64,000 nt of DNA, taken from contig NZ_JAODNM010000141.1 in NCBI RefSeq assembly GCF_025464955.1, positions 1-64,000 on the forward strand, written 5' to 3'. The notes under the pieces are model-generated. The model did not search any database. It saw only the letters and a list, made by a program, of their open reading frames with translations, and had not been told where the DNA came from. Of the stretch, positions 15,922-24,132 are shown piece by piece (within the stretch, counting starts at the first letter, position 1; each line of letters starts with the position of its first letter). The stretch is from Amycolatopsis sp. Its GTDB lineage: Bacteria > Actinomycetota > Actinomycetes > Mycobacteriales > Pseudonocardiaceae. The position numbers and the translations under genes were made by a program.

Positions 15922-16794
15922 ATGGACGAGACGGACGGCGTGCGGAAAAGGGTCCGCGAGCTCATCCGGGCCATGCCGGGAGCGCAGCGGGAGTTCGCCG
16001 GCGCGATCGGTCTCGACGAGACGAAACTGTCCAAGGCGCTGAGCGGCACCCGCCGGTTTTCGCCGCACGAACTGGTCCGCGTCGCCGAGTACTGCGGCGT
16101 CACGGTCAACTGGTTGCTCAACGGCAGCGACGACGCCGTCACCGTGACGGCTGTCCCGCGGCCCGCGGCCCGGCCGGTCAGCAGCCCGGAAGAGCTGTCC
16201 CATTCCGAACCGCGCCGCCGGATCCTGGAGACCGCGTGGCAACTGATCGCCGAGCGCGGTTACCACCGCGTCCGGATCGCCGACATCGCGAAGGCCTGCG
16301 GCACCAGTTCGGCCACCATCCATTACCACTTCCCAACGAAGACGAAGGTCCTCAACGAAGCGCTGCGACGCAACGTCAAGCTGGCCTTCGACCGGCAGGT
16401 CGCCGAGCTGCACACCATCAGCGGCGCCCACGAAAGACTGCTCCGGCTCGTCGAGCTGCAGCTGCCCACCGACGGCCTCCTGCGCGCCGAATGGTCGGTC
16501 TGGCTGCAGGTCTGGAACGAGGTGGCGCTCAACCCCAAGCTCCGTTCCCTGTACTGGGACTCCTACGACCGCTGGTACCAGACCATCGCGATGACCATCC
16601 GGACCGGCCAGGACCAGGGCGTCTTCCGAGGCGTCGACGCCGACCAGCTCACCGCGCAGCTCACCGCGCTGATCGACGGTCTCGGCATCCAGGTGCTGAC
16701 CGGCCGCCCGGGCAGCTCGGTGCCGGAAATGCGACGGCACCTCAACGAGTTCATCGACCACACGATCGTCAAGGAGCACGACCTTGAACCGTGA
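15922..16794 (+). CDS. Fused XRE-TetR transcriptional regulator of carnitine operon
   Basis: A 290-residue protein with two DNA-binding domains. Residues about 10-70 are an XRE helix-turn-helix (REFAGAIGLDETKLSKALSG, then RRFSPHELVRVAEYCGVTVNWLL). After a Pro-rich linker, residues about 95-145 are a TetR helix-turn-helix (RRRILETAWQLIAERGYHRVR, then ATIHYHFPTKTKVL), followed by a TetR-type ligand domain. The fusion is uncommon. It is the first gene of the operon, and the next gene starts inside its last codons (11-base overlap). A perfect palindrome at 15885-15899 is the likely binding site. Carnitine, a pathway intermediate or betaine would be a sensible inducer, but this is inference. Confidence 0.85.
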   Translation: MDETDGVRKRVRELIRAMPGAQREFAGAIGLDETKLSKALSGTRRFSPHELVRVAEYCGVTVNWLLNGSDDAVTVTAVPRPAARPVSSPEELSHSEPRRRILETAWQLIAERGYHRVRIADIAKACGTSSATIHYHFPTKTKVLNEALRRNVKLAFDRQVAELHTISGAHERLLRLVELQLPTDGLLRAEWSVWLQVWNEVALNPKLRSLYWDSYDRWYQTIAMTIRTGQDQGVFRGVDADQLTAQLTALIDGLGIQVLTGRPGSSVPEMRRHLNEFIDHTIVKEHDLEP

Positions 16795-17677
16795 AGTGAT
16801 CATCACCTGCGCGCTGACCGGCGCCGGCGACACCGTCGGCCGCAGCCCGCACGTCCCCGTCACGCCGGCCCAGATCGCCGCCGACGCGGTCGAGGCGGCC
16901 AACGCCGGCGCGGCGGTGGTGCACATCCACGTCCGGAACATCGAAACCGGCGACCCGTCACGCGATGTCGCCCTGTACCGCGAAGTCGTGCAGCGGGTGA
17001 GGGACAGCGGCGTCGACGTCGTCATCAACCTGACCGCCGGGATGGGCGGTGACCTTGTGATCGACCAGGAGGACCCGCTGAAGCCGGTCGACGGCACCGA
17101 CCTGGTCAACGCCATGGACAGGCTCCCCCACGTCGAGGAGCTGCTGCCGGACATCTGCACCCTCGACTGCGGCTCGCTCAATTTCGGCGAAGGCAGCCAG
17201 CTCTACATTTCGACCCCGGACATGCTGCGGACCGGCGCGAAACGGATCCAGGAGCTCGGCGTCAAACCCGAGCTGGAGATCTTCGACTCGGGTCAGCTGT
17301 GGTTCGCCACCAAGATGATCGCCGAAGGCATCATCGACCCGCCTCCACTTTTCCAGCTGTGTATGGGAATCCCGTACGGCGCCCCGGCCGACATCGGCCT
17401 GCTGCAGGCGATGGTCAACATGCTTCCGGACGGCGCGCAGTGGGCGTCGTTCGCGATCGGGCGCGACCAGATGCCCTGGGTCGCGCAGTCCGTATTGCTC
17501 GGCGGGCACGTCCGGGTCGGCCTCGAGGACAACCTCTATCTCGGCAAGGGCGTCAAAGCCAGGAACGCCCAGTTGGTGGAGCGGGCCGTCGGCATCGTCG
17601 AAGGGCTCGGCGCCGTCATCGCCGGGCCGGAGCGGGCCCGGGAACTGCTGAAGCTGAAAGGGCTGGCGCATGTCTGA
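16784..17677 (+). CDS. Beta-keto acid cleavage enzyme (BKACE), probably 3-dehydrocarnitine:acetyl-CoA
   Basis: This 297-residue DUF849/BKACE enzyme would convert 3-dehydrocarnitine plus acetyl-CoA to acetoacetate plus betainyl-CoA. Zinc ligands are visible: His-x-His in AAVVHIHVRN (near residues 46-48) and Glu in the G-L-E-D-N-L-Y motif (near 230). The neighbouring carnitine-type dehydrogenase and thioesterase identify the keto acid; BKACE members also use many others. Start is TTG at 16784 with an AAGGAG site seven to eight bases upstream; it overlaps the regulator gene by 11 bases. In Pseudomonas and Sinorhizobium the equivalent gene lies in the carnitine (cdh) cluster. Confidence 0.85.
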   Translation: MNREVIITCALTGAGDTVGRSPHVPVTPAQIAADAVEAANAGAAVVHIHVRNIETGDPSRDVALYREVVQRVRDSGVDVVINLTAGMGGDLVIDQEDPLKPVDGTDLVNAMDRLPHVEELLPDICTLDCGSLNFGEGSQLYISTPDMLRTGAKRIQELGVKPELEIFDSGQLWFATKMIAEGIIDPPPLFQLCMGIPYGAPADIGLLQAMVNMLPDGAQWASFAIGRDQMPWVAQSVLLGGHVRVGLEDNLYLGKGVKARNAQLVERAVGIVEGLGAVIAGPERARELLKLKGLAHV

Positions 17678-18623
17678 CGTTTCGACCGTGGACACTGTGG
17701 ACACTGTCGCGTGTGTGGGAGCCGGGGTCATCGGCGGCGGCTGGGTCGCACACTTCCTCGCCCGTGGCTATCGCGTCGTCGCCTGGGATCCTTCACCGGA
17801 CACGGACGACAAGCTGTCCAGGCTCGTCGCCGCCGCGTGGCCCGCGCTCACCTCGCTCGGCCTCGCCGAAGGCGCCAGCATGGACAATCTGACGATCGCG
17901 CCGACCCTGGCCGAAGCCGTCGCCAACGCCGGGTTCGTCCAGGAAAGCGCGCCGGAAGACCTTTCCCTCAAACAGAAGCTGCTCGCCGACATCGACGCTG
18001 TCACCCCGCCCGGTGTCGTCATCGCCTCGTCCACTTCGGGCTACAGCATGACCGAGATGCAGGTTGCCGCCAGCACGCCAGAGCGGCTCGTCGTCGGCCA
18101 TCCATTCAACCCGCCCTACCTCATTCCGTTGGTGGAGGTCGTCGGCGGTGAGCTGACGGAGTCCTGGGCGGTCGAGTGGGCCGCCGAGTTCTACCGCCAC
18201 GTCGGAAAGTCAGTGATCAAGATGGACCAGGAGCTGCCCGGGTTCATCGCGAACCGGCTGCAGGAAGCGCTGTGGCGCGAGGCGCTGCACATGGTCGCCA
18301 ACGGCGAGGCCACGGTCGACCAGATCGACACCGCGATCACCGACGGCCCGGGCCTGCGCTGGCCCGCCCAGGGTCCTTGCCTCACCTTCCACCTCGCCGG
18401 CGGCGAAGGCGGGATGGCCCACATGCTCGACCACTTCGGACCTTCGCTGAAGTCGCCGTGGACCCGGCTGGAAGCCCCCGAGCTGACCAAGGACCTGCGC
18501 GACGCGATGGTCGCGGGCGTCGAGTCCGAAGCGGACGGACGAACCATCGCCGACCTGGTCGCCGAACGGGACAGAGCGATCATCGCCGTCCAACGTGCCG
18601 TGGAAGAGACACGCCATGGGTGA
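17670..18623 (+). CDS. L-carnitine 3-dehydrogenase
   Basis: This 317-residue NAD-dependent dehydrogenase oxidises the 3-hydroxyl of L-carnitine to 3-dehydrocarnitine. It has a Rossmann motif G-x-G-x-x-G (GAGVIGGGW) near residue 13, the SSTSGYSMTEMQ stretch with the active-site Ser, and VGHPFNPPYLIPLVEVVGG with the catalytic His. The last two match carnitine dehydrogenases of the 3-hydroxyacyl-CoA dehydrogenase family. The ATG overlaps the BKACE stop by eight bases. It could serve another 3-hydroxy acid such as a related betaine, but the BKACE and thioesterase on either side make carnitine the best reading. Confidence 0.88.
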   Translation: MSDVSTVDTVDTVACVGAGVIGGGWVAHFLARGYRVVAWDPSPDTDDKLSRLVAAAWPALTSLGLAEGASMDNLTIAPTLAEAVANAGFVQESAPEDLSLKQKLLADIDAVTPPGVVIASSTSGYSMTEMQVAASTPERLVVGHPFNPPYLIPLVEVVGGELTESWAVEWAAEFYRHVGKSVIKMDQELPGFIANRLQEALWREALHMVANGEATVDQIDTAITDGPGLRWPAQGPCLTFHLAGGEGGMAHMLDHFGPSLKSPWTRLEAPELTKDLRDAMVAGVESEADGRTIADLVAERDRAIIAVQRAVEETRHG

Positions 18624-19065
18624 ACACCGTCCTACGAGCACTCTGTCCTACACCGACACCGTCCGTCCTGAGTGGATCGACTACAACGGACACCTGAGCG
18701 AGCCGTACTACGTGCTCGTTTTCGGTGACGCGACCACAGCGATGATGGACGCCGTCGGCCTCGACGCGGAGTACCGCGGCCGCACGGGCGCGTCGCTGTA
18801 CACAGTGGAGGCTCACGTACGTTACCTCCGCGAAGTGGATCCCGACGCGAAACTGCACGTCACGACCTCGGTCATCTCGACCGGGGCGAAGAAGGTCAGG
18901 TTCTGCCACGAAATGCGGGTGGACGGCACTCTGGTCGCCACCGAAGAACTACTCGCCCTGCATGTCGACGGCGCCAGATCCGCACCGTTTCCGGACACCG
19001 TCCTCGCGCGGCTGAACACCTACGTCTGCCCGGCCCCCGAGTACGCGGGGCGCTCCATCAGCTGA
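18616..19065 (+). CDS. Betainyl-CoA thioesterase-like (hotdog/4HBT fold)
   Basis: A 149-residue acyl-CoA thioesterase. The signature V-R-P-E-W-I-D-Y-N-G-H-L-S-E (about 17-30), with the Asp of D-Y-N-G-H, is the 4HBT catalytic region. In carnitine clusters the homologous gene (cdhC) releases glycine betaine from betainyl-CoA. The ATG at 18616 lies in ATGGGTGA, overlapping the dehydrogenase stop by eight bases, which repeats the style of the previous overlap; a further upstream GTG is rejected because it gives a longer overlap. Together the three enzymes would turn L-carnitine into betaine and acetoacetate. No later betaine enzymes are present here. Confidence 0.85.
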   Translation: MGEHRPTSTLSYTDTVRPEWIDYNGHLSEPYYVLVFGDATTAMMDAVGLDAEYRGRTGASLYTVEAHVRYLREVDPDAKLHVTTSVISTGAKKVRFCHEMRVDGTLVATEELLALHVDGARSAPFPDTVLARLNTYVCPAPEYAGRSIS

Positions 19066-19102
19066 ACATCCCGACTGGTCCCCGAGCCGGAAGTCTCCCA
19101 CC

Positions 19103-20704
19103 ATGAACTCGGACGCTGAATGTAGTAGCCACGGATCTCTCAGCAGGCGGAGTTTCCTCTCCGCCGCGACCGGCGGTGTCGCGCTCCTCGCGGCAGCGCC
19201 ACTGCTCGCGGCCTGCGGAGCGGGGGTAGGCGCCTCGCAGGCCGCACCGACGGGGCCGCCGCGCCGCGGCGGCACACTGCGGGTGGGGGTGACCGGCGGC
19301 GGCTCGGCAGACACCCTCGACCCGCACATCCCGGCGACGAACCCGGATATCGCGCGGGTGATCAACCTCTACGAACCCCTGCTCTACCGCGATCACGACT
19401 TTCAGTTGGAGATGGTGCTGGCCACGTCCGTGACGTCGTCCGCGGACGCGAAGACGTGGACAGCCGTGCTGCGCGACGGGGTGCGTTTCCACGACGGACG
19501 CCCGATGACCCCGGCGGACGTCGTCGCCACCTTCAAGCGCATCACCGATCCGAAGGACCCCAAGAGCGGAGCAGCGGCGCTGACCATGCTCGCCGAGGTC
19601 GTGCCCGTCGGCACGAACACCGTCGAGTTCCGGCTCAACGCCCCGGCGACCGCGTTCGACGACCTGCTCGGCCAATACTCACTCGGAATCATCCCCGCCG
19701 ACTTCAACCCGGCGAAGCCGATCGGCACCGGACCGTTCAAAGTGGACTCGTTCACCGCGGGCCTGCAAAGCGTCTTCACCCGCAACGAGTACTACTGGCG
19801 TGGAGGCGAGCCGTACCTCGACGAGCTCACACTGATCAACTTCGCCGACGACGACGCCCGGATCAACGCGCTGCTGTCGTCGCAAGTGGACGCGATCGAC
19901 CAGGTTCCGGTCGCGCTCATCGACGTCCTGCGTAGCGACGCGCGCATTCGCGTGCTGAACTCCGAAACCGGCACCTGGTTACCGTTCACGATGCGGGTGG
20001 ACCGGCCGCCGTTCGACGATGTCCGCGTTCGCCAGGCGCTGCGGCTCGTAGTCGACCGCGAACAGATGATCAACCAGGTCCTGAGTGGACAAGGCCGCGT
20101 CGGCAACGATCTCTATGCCCCGTTCGACCCCGCGTACGCCTCAGCGCTGCCGCAACGACGTCAGGACATCGCCGGCGCGCGGAGGCTCCTCGCCGAGGCC
20201 GGGCACGCGAACCTCGACATCGAACTCGTCACCGCGCCTATCCAGGCCGGAGCAGTCGAAGCCGCGCAGGTGTTCCAGGAACAGGCGAAGGCGGCCGGGG
20301 TGACGGTCCGGATCCGCAAAGTCGACACCACCACGTTCTACGGCGACAACTATCTGAAATGGGATTTCGCCCAGGACTTCTGGTACACGCGCAACTACCT
20401 CCCGCAGGTCGCCAACGGTTCGCTGCCGGACTCCCCCTACAACGAAACCCATTGGGCCGACCCGCAGTTCGGGCAGCTGATCGCGCAGGCTCGCGGCACT
20501 GTCGACGAGAAAGCCCGTGCGGCGCTGCTGAAACAGGCGCAGCGGCTGGAGTACGACAGCGGCGGGTTGATCATCTGGGGGTTCATGAACCAGGTCGACG
20601 CCTACCAGGTGTACGTCGCTGGGCTCGTCCCGGACCGCACCGGAGTGTCACTGAGCGGATACCAGTTCCGCCAGGTCTGGCTCGGCACGAGCGGGAAGGC
20701 CTGA
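19103..20704 (+). CDS. Dpp/Opp-type ABC transporter substrate-binding lipoprotein
   Basis: A 533-residue family 5 extracellular solute-binding protein. The N-terminus has a twin-arginine motif (S-R-R-S-F-L), a hydrophobic stretch and a lipobox L-A-A-C, so it is probably exported folded and lipid-anchored. The mature part begins RRGGTLRVGVTGG and contains the family motif R-x-G-V-x-F-H-D-G-R-P-M-T-P-A-D-V near residue 130. Members bind peptides, nickel, opines or quaternary amines. Its place just after the carnitine enzymes (37-base gap) suggests carnitine, acylcarnitine or a betaine-like peptide as ligand. This is unproved. Confidence 0.85.
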   Translation: MNSDAECSSHGSLSRRSFLSAATGGVALLAAAPLLAACGAGVGASQAAPTGPPRRGGTLRVGVTGGGSADTLDPHIPATNPDIARVINLYEPLLYRDHDFQLEMVLATSVTSSADAKTWTAVLRDGVRFHDGRPMTPADVVATFKRITDPKDPKSGAAALTMLAEVVPVGTNTVEFRLNAPATAFDDLLGQYSLGIIPADFNPAKPIGTGPFKVDSFTAGLQSVFTRNEYYWRGGEPYLDELTLINFADDDARINALLSSQVDAIDQVPVALIDVLRSDARIRVLNSETGTWLPFTMRVDRPPFDDVRVRQALRLVVDREQMINQVLSGQGRVGNDLYAPFDPAYASALPQRRQDIAGARRLLAEAGHANLDIELVTAPIQAGAVEAAQVFQEQAKAAGVTVRIRKVDTTTFYGDNYLKWDFAQDFWYTRNYLPQVANGSLPDSPYNETHWADPQFGQLIAQARGTVDEKARAALLKQAQRLEYDSGGLIIWGFMNQVDAYQVYVAGLVPDRTGVSLSGYQFRQVWLGTSGKA

Positions 20705-20705
20705 C

Positions 20706-21662
20706 ATGGGACGCCTCATCCTCCGGCGACTGCTGGTCAGCCTCGCCGTGCTGTGGCTGGTGACGCTCCTGGTCTTCATCGCGACCCTGCTGCTGCCGGG
20801 CGACCCGGCCAGGGCGATCCTCGGCCAGCAGGCCACCCCCGAACGCATTTTCGCGCTACAGCACCAGCTCCACCTCGACGCGCCGGTGTGGCAGCGTTAC
20901 CTCGACTGGCTCGGCGGGGTGTTCACCGGCGACCTCGGCACGTCGACAGCTACCCAGGGCTCGGTAAATTCGCTGCTGGGCGGACGAATCCTCGCATCAC
21001 TGGTGCTGCTGGTGGCCGCGGCGGTGATCAGCACGCCGATCGGCCTCGTCCTCGGCACCTGGAGCGCGATCCGGCGCGGCCGAGCCGCCGACCACACGAT
21101 TTCGGGGATCAGCCTGGTGATCGCCGCGCTGCCCGAGTTCGTCATCGGGGTCGCGTTGATCGTCCTGTTGTCCACCACGGTGTTCCGGATCTTCCCATCG
21201 GTGACACTGGCGCCGCCTGGCGAACCGGTGTGGAACTCCCCCAGCCAGCTGGTGCTGCCGGTACTCACGCTCGTACTGGTCGTCACTCCGTACATCACCA
21301 GGATGATGCGCGCGACGATGACCGAAGTCCTCGACAGCGGCTACGTGGAAATGGCCCGGCTCAAGGGAATTCCCGAGCGCGTGGTGATCACGCGGCACGC
21401 ATTGCCGCACGCCGTCGGCCCGGTCGCGCAAGTCGTCGCGTTGCAGCTCGCGTGGCTCGCCGGCGGGGTCGTCGTGGTCGAGTTCCTCTTCCGCTACCCC
21501 GGAATCGGCCAGGCGCTGATCGACGCCGTGACCAAACGCGACGTCCAGGTGGTCCAGGCCATTACGCTGCTCATCGCCGCGGTGTACATCGTGGTGAACC
21601 TGCTCGCCGACGTCGTCGGCATCCTGGCCGACCCGAAGCTGCGTACCGAGGTGCCCCGATGA
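20706..21662 (+). CDS. ABC transporter permease, DppB-like
   Basis: A 318-residue permease that begins one base after the binding-protein stop. The N-terminus ILRRLLVSLAVLWLVTLLVF is the usual first helix of DppB/OppB proteins and is followed by LLPGDPARAILG, which is also characteristic. The EAA loop is EMARLKGIPERVVITRHALPHA. Six helices are predicted. It pairs with the DppC-like permease that overlaps its stop codon by four bases. Together with the dual ATPase it forms a complete importer for the ligand of the preceding binding protein. Confidence 0.9.
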   Translation: MGRLILRRLLVSLAVLWLVTLLVFIATLLLPGDPARAILGQQATPERIFALQHQLHLDAPVWQRYLDWLGGVFTGDLGTSTATQGSVNSLLGGRILASLVLLVAAAVISTPIGLVLGTWSAIRRGRAADHTISGISLVIAALPEFVIGVALIVLLSTTVFRIFPSVTLAPPGEPVWNSPSQLVLPVLTLVLVVTPYITRMMRATMTEVLDSGYVEMARLKGIPERVVITRHALPHAVGPVAQVVALQLAWLAGGVVVVEFLFRYPGIGQALIDAVTKRDVQVVQAITLLIAAVYIVVNLLADVVGILADPKLRTEVPR

Positions 21663-22564
21663 CCGAGCCGGCGATTTCGACGAACATCCCGCCCGTCACC
21701 GACGTCCCGGCAAACCTCCCAGCACCGGCGAAGCCCGCCACGCTGTTCCGTCGCGCGTGGACGTTCCCGCGCGCGAAAATCGGTACGGTGCTTACCGGTG
21801 TGGTCGTGCTGGTCGCGGTCCTCGGGCCGTGGCTCGGCCCGGTGATCACCGGATACGACGCCACGGAGTTCGCCGGCAAGCCGTTCAAAGCCGACGGCAT
21901 CGCAGGCACGGACGGCCTCGGTCGCGATGTGCTGTCACGATTCCTCGATGGCGGCGCAACGCTGTTGCTCTACGCCGTCCTCGCGACTGTCCTGGGCATC
22001 GTGCTCGGCGCCGCGCTCGGCATGCTCGCCGGGTACAGCGGTGGCATGCTCGACAGTGTCCTCATGCGAGGCAACGACGTCCTGCTTTCCTTCCCGCAGT
22101 TGGTGTTCGCGCTGCTGGCGATCGCGATGATCGGCCCGAAGGGCTGGCTGCTCGTGATCGTCATCGGGGTCACCCACGCCCCCCGGGTCGCGCGGGTGGC
22201 AAGGCAGGCGACCATAGGTGTCCGCGGCAACGACTACATCAAGGCCGCGCAGATGTACGCCGTCCCGCGACGGCAGATCCTACTGCGCGAGATCCTGCCC
22301 AATATCACCGGTCCGCTGATGGTCGAGATCGGGCTGCGACTGACCTATTCGATCGGGTACATCGCGTCACTGTCGTTCCTGGGGCTGGGAATCCAGCCGC
22401 CGACGGCGGATTGGGGCCTGATGATCAACGAGAACCGGATCGCGCTCGTCGTCCAGCCGTGGGGCGTGCTCCTGCCGGTGCTGGCGATCGCGGTGCTGAC
22501 CGTGGGCACCAACCTCATCACCGACGCGCTGGCGTCGGCCGCGGCCGGACGGGGGCGGGCATGA
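21659..22564 (+). CDS. ABC transporter permease, DppC-like
   Basis: A 301-residue permease starting at an ATGA overlap with the DppB-like gene. The first ~35 residues are Pro-rich and cytoplasmic, as usual for DppC proteins. Then follow six helices, the motif GTDGLGRDVLSRFLDGG (the DppC signature G-T-D-x-x-G-R-D) and the EAA loop KAAQMYAVPRRQILLREILPN. It overlaps the ATPase gene by four bases (ATGA), so the transporter is translated as a coupled block. It forms the second half of the membrane pore. Confidence 0.9.
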   Translation: MTEPAISTNIPPVTDVPANLPAPAKPATLFRRAWTFPRAKIGTVLTGVVVLVAVLGPWLGPVITGYDATEFAGKPFKADGIAGTDGLGRDVLSRFLDGGATLLLYAVLATVLGIVLGAALGMLAGYSGGMLDSVLMRGNDVLLSFPQLVFALLAIAMIGPKGWLLVIVIGVTHAPRVARVARQATIGVRGNDYIKAAQMYAVPRRQILLREILPNITGPLMVEIGLRLTYSIGYIASLSFLGLGIQPPTADWGLMINENRIALVVQPWGVLLPVLAIAVLTVGTNLITDALASAAAGRGRA

Positions 22565-24132
22565 GCACCACAGCGGCATTAGTAGTGACCGGGCTGAAAG
22601 TCTCTGTCGACAGTGGACAGCGTGTTCTCAATGGCGTCTCGTATGCCATCGAGCCCGGTGAGGTGCTAGCGCTCGTCGGCGAGTCCGGCTCGGGCAAGAC
22701 GACGGCTGGGCTGGCCGCGCTCGGGCATTTCCGGCGCGGCCTGCACGCCGAGGGCGGCACGGTGCTCGCACGTCCCCGTGAAGGCGGCACGACCGACGTG
22801 CTCGCGCTATCCGAAGTGGACCGGCGGAAGCTGCGCGGGCACACGCTCGCCTACATCCCGCAGGATCCGGCGCTGTCGCTGAACCCGAGCCTGCGTATCG
22901 GGCTGCAGATCGCGGAGGTCCTCGAAACCCACCACTACACCGGGTCCGTGCCGGAGCGGGTGGCCGAGGTTCTCATCGAGGTCGGCCTGCCGCCCGACGA
23001 GACCTACCAGCGCCGCTACCCGCATCAGCTTTCCGGCGGTCAGCAGCAGCGGGTCGGCATCGCGATGGCGTTCGCGTGCCGGCCGAGTGTCGTCGTACTG
23101 GACGAGCCGACGACCGGGCTCGACGTGACGACGCAGGCGTTGGTGCTCGAAACGGTCCGTCGCCTGACGACAGAGCACGGCGTCGCGGCGCTGTACATCA
23201 CCCACGACCTCGCGGTGGTCGCGACGATCGCCGACCGGGTCGCGGTGATGTACCACGGTGACCTCGTCGAGACGGGCACTGCCGAGCAGATCCTGCGACA
23301 CCCGCACCACGCGTACACGCGGCGGCTGCTGGATGCCGTGCCCGACCCGGACGGCGGAAATACCGATCCACGTCCTGCGGTCCCTCCGCTGCTCGCCGCC
23401 CGCGGAGTGTCCGTTTCGTACGGCAACCACCAGGTCCTGCGCAATGTGGACATCGCAGTCGGCGCGGGTGAAAGCCTGATGCTGCTCGGCGAGTCCGGGT
23501 CAGGTAAGACGACGTTGTCGCAGTGCGTGTCCGGACTGTCCGAACGCTACACCGGCTCGATCGAGCTGAACGGTATCGCGCTGGCCACGGAGACGGCGAA
23601 ACGCACTTCGGAGGAACGTCGACGAGTCCAATATGTCTTCCAAAGCCCATTTTCGTCGCTCAATCCGCGCCGGACCATCGCGCAGTCCGTCGAAGTCCCG
23701 CTGGTCAGGCTCACTGACCTCCCGCGGGCACGACGACGTGAGCGCGTCCTCGAAATGCTGGACCGCGTACGGCTCGGGGGCGCGCTGGCGAACCGCCTTC
23801 CGGACGAGCTGAGCGGCGGTGAACGGCAGCGCGCCGCGATCGCCCGCGCGCTGGTGACCACCCCGGACGTCCTGGTGTGCGACGAAGTCACGTCCGCATT
23901 GGACGTCTCGGTGCAGGCCACGATCATCGAGCTGCTCGCCGAGTTGCGGCGGGAGCTGGGGATGGCGATGGTGTTCGTCACGCACAACATCGCGCTCGCC
24001 CGGCACGTCGCCGACCGGATCGCGGTGCTGCGCGACGGGGTGATCGTCGAATCCGGCACGGTGGAACAGGTGCTGGCCTCGCCCACCCACGAGTACACCC
24101 GCGAACTCCTCGCCAACACTCCGCGCCTGTGA
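22561..24132 (+). CDS. ABC transporter dual ATP-binding protein (DppD-DppF fusion)
   Basis: A 523-residue protein with two complete ATPase domains that power the importer. Domain 1: Walker A GESGSGKTTAG (near 40), signature LSGGQQQRVG, Walker B VVVLDEPTTGLD. Domain 2 (from about residue 280): Walker A GESGSGKTTLSQ, signature LSGGERQRAA, Walker B VLVCDEVTSALD. In the second domain the residue after D-E is V rather than P, which is common in DppF-type halves. The start is ATGA-overlapped with the DppC gene. Fusing the two halves is frequent in actinomycete peptide transporters. Confidence 0.92.
   Translation: MSTTAALVVTGLKVSVDSGQRVLNGVSYAIEPGEVLALVGESGSGKTTAGLAALGHFRRGLHAEGGTVLARPREGGTTDVLALSEVDRRKLRGHTLAYIPQDPALSLNPSLRIGLQIAEVLETHHYTGSVPERVAEVLIEVGLPPDETYQRRYPHQLSGGQQQRVGIAMAFACRPSVVVLDEPTTGLDVTTQALVLETVRRLTTEHGVAALYITHDLAVVATIADRVAVMYHGDLVETGTAEQILRHPHHAYTRRLLDAVPDPDGGNTDPRPAVPPLLAARGVSVSYGNHQVLRNVDIAVGAGESLMLLGESGSGKTTLSQCVSGLSERYTGSIELNGIALATETAKRTSEERRRVQYVFQSPFSSLNPRRTIAQSVEVPLVRLTDLPRARRRERVLEMLDRVRLGGALANRLPDELSGGERQRAAIARALVTTPDVLVCDEVTSALDVSVQATIIELLAELRRELGMAMVFVTHNIALARHVADRIAVLRDGVIVESGTVEQVLASPTHEYTRELLANTPRL

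Noticed and set aside
20753..22564. Plus-strand ORF starting inside the DppB-like gene
   Set aside because: Its first 300 codons are an alternate frame of DppB; the real DppC-like gene starts at the ATGA overlap at 21659.
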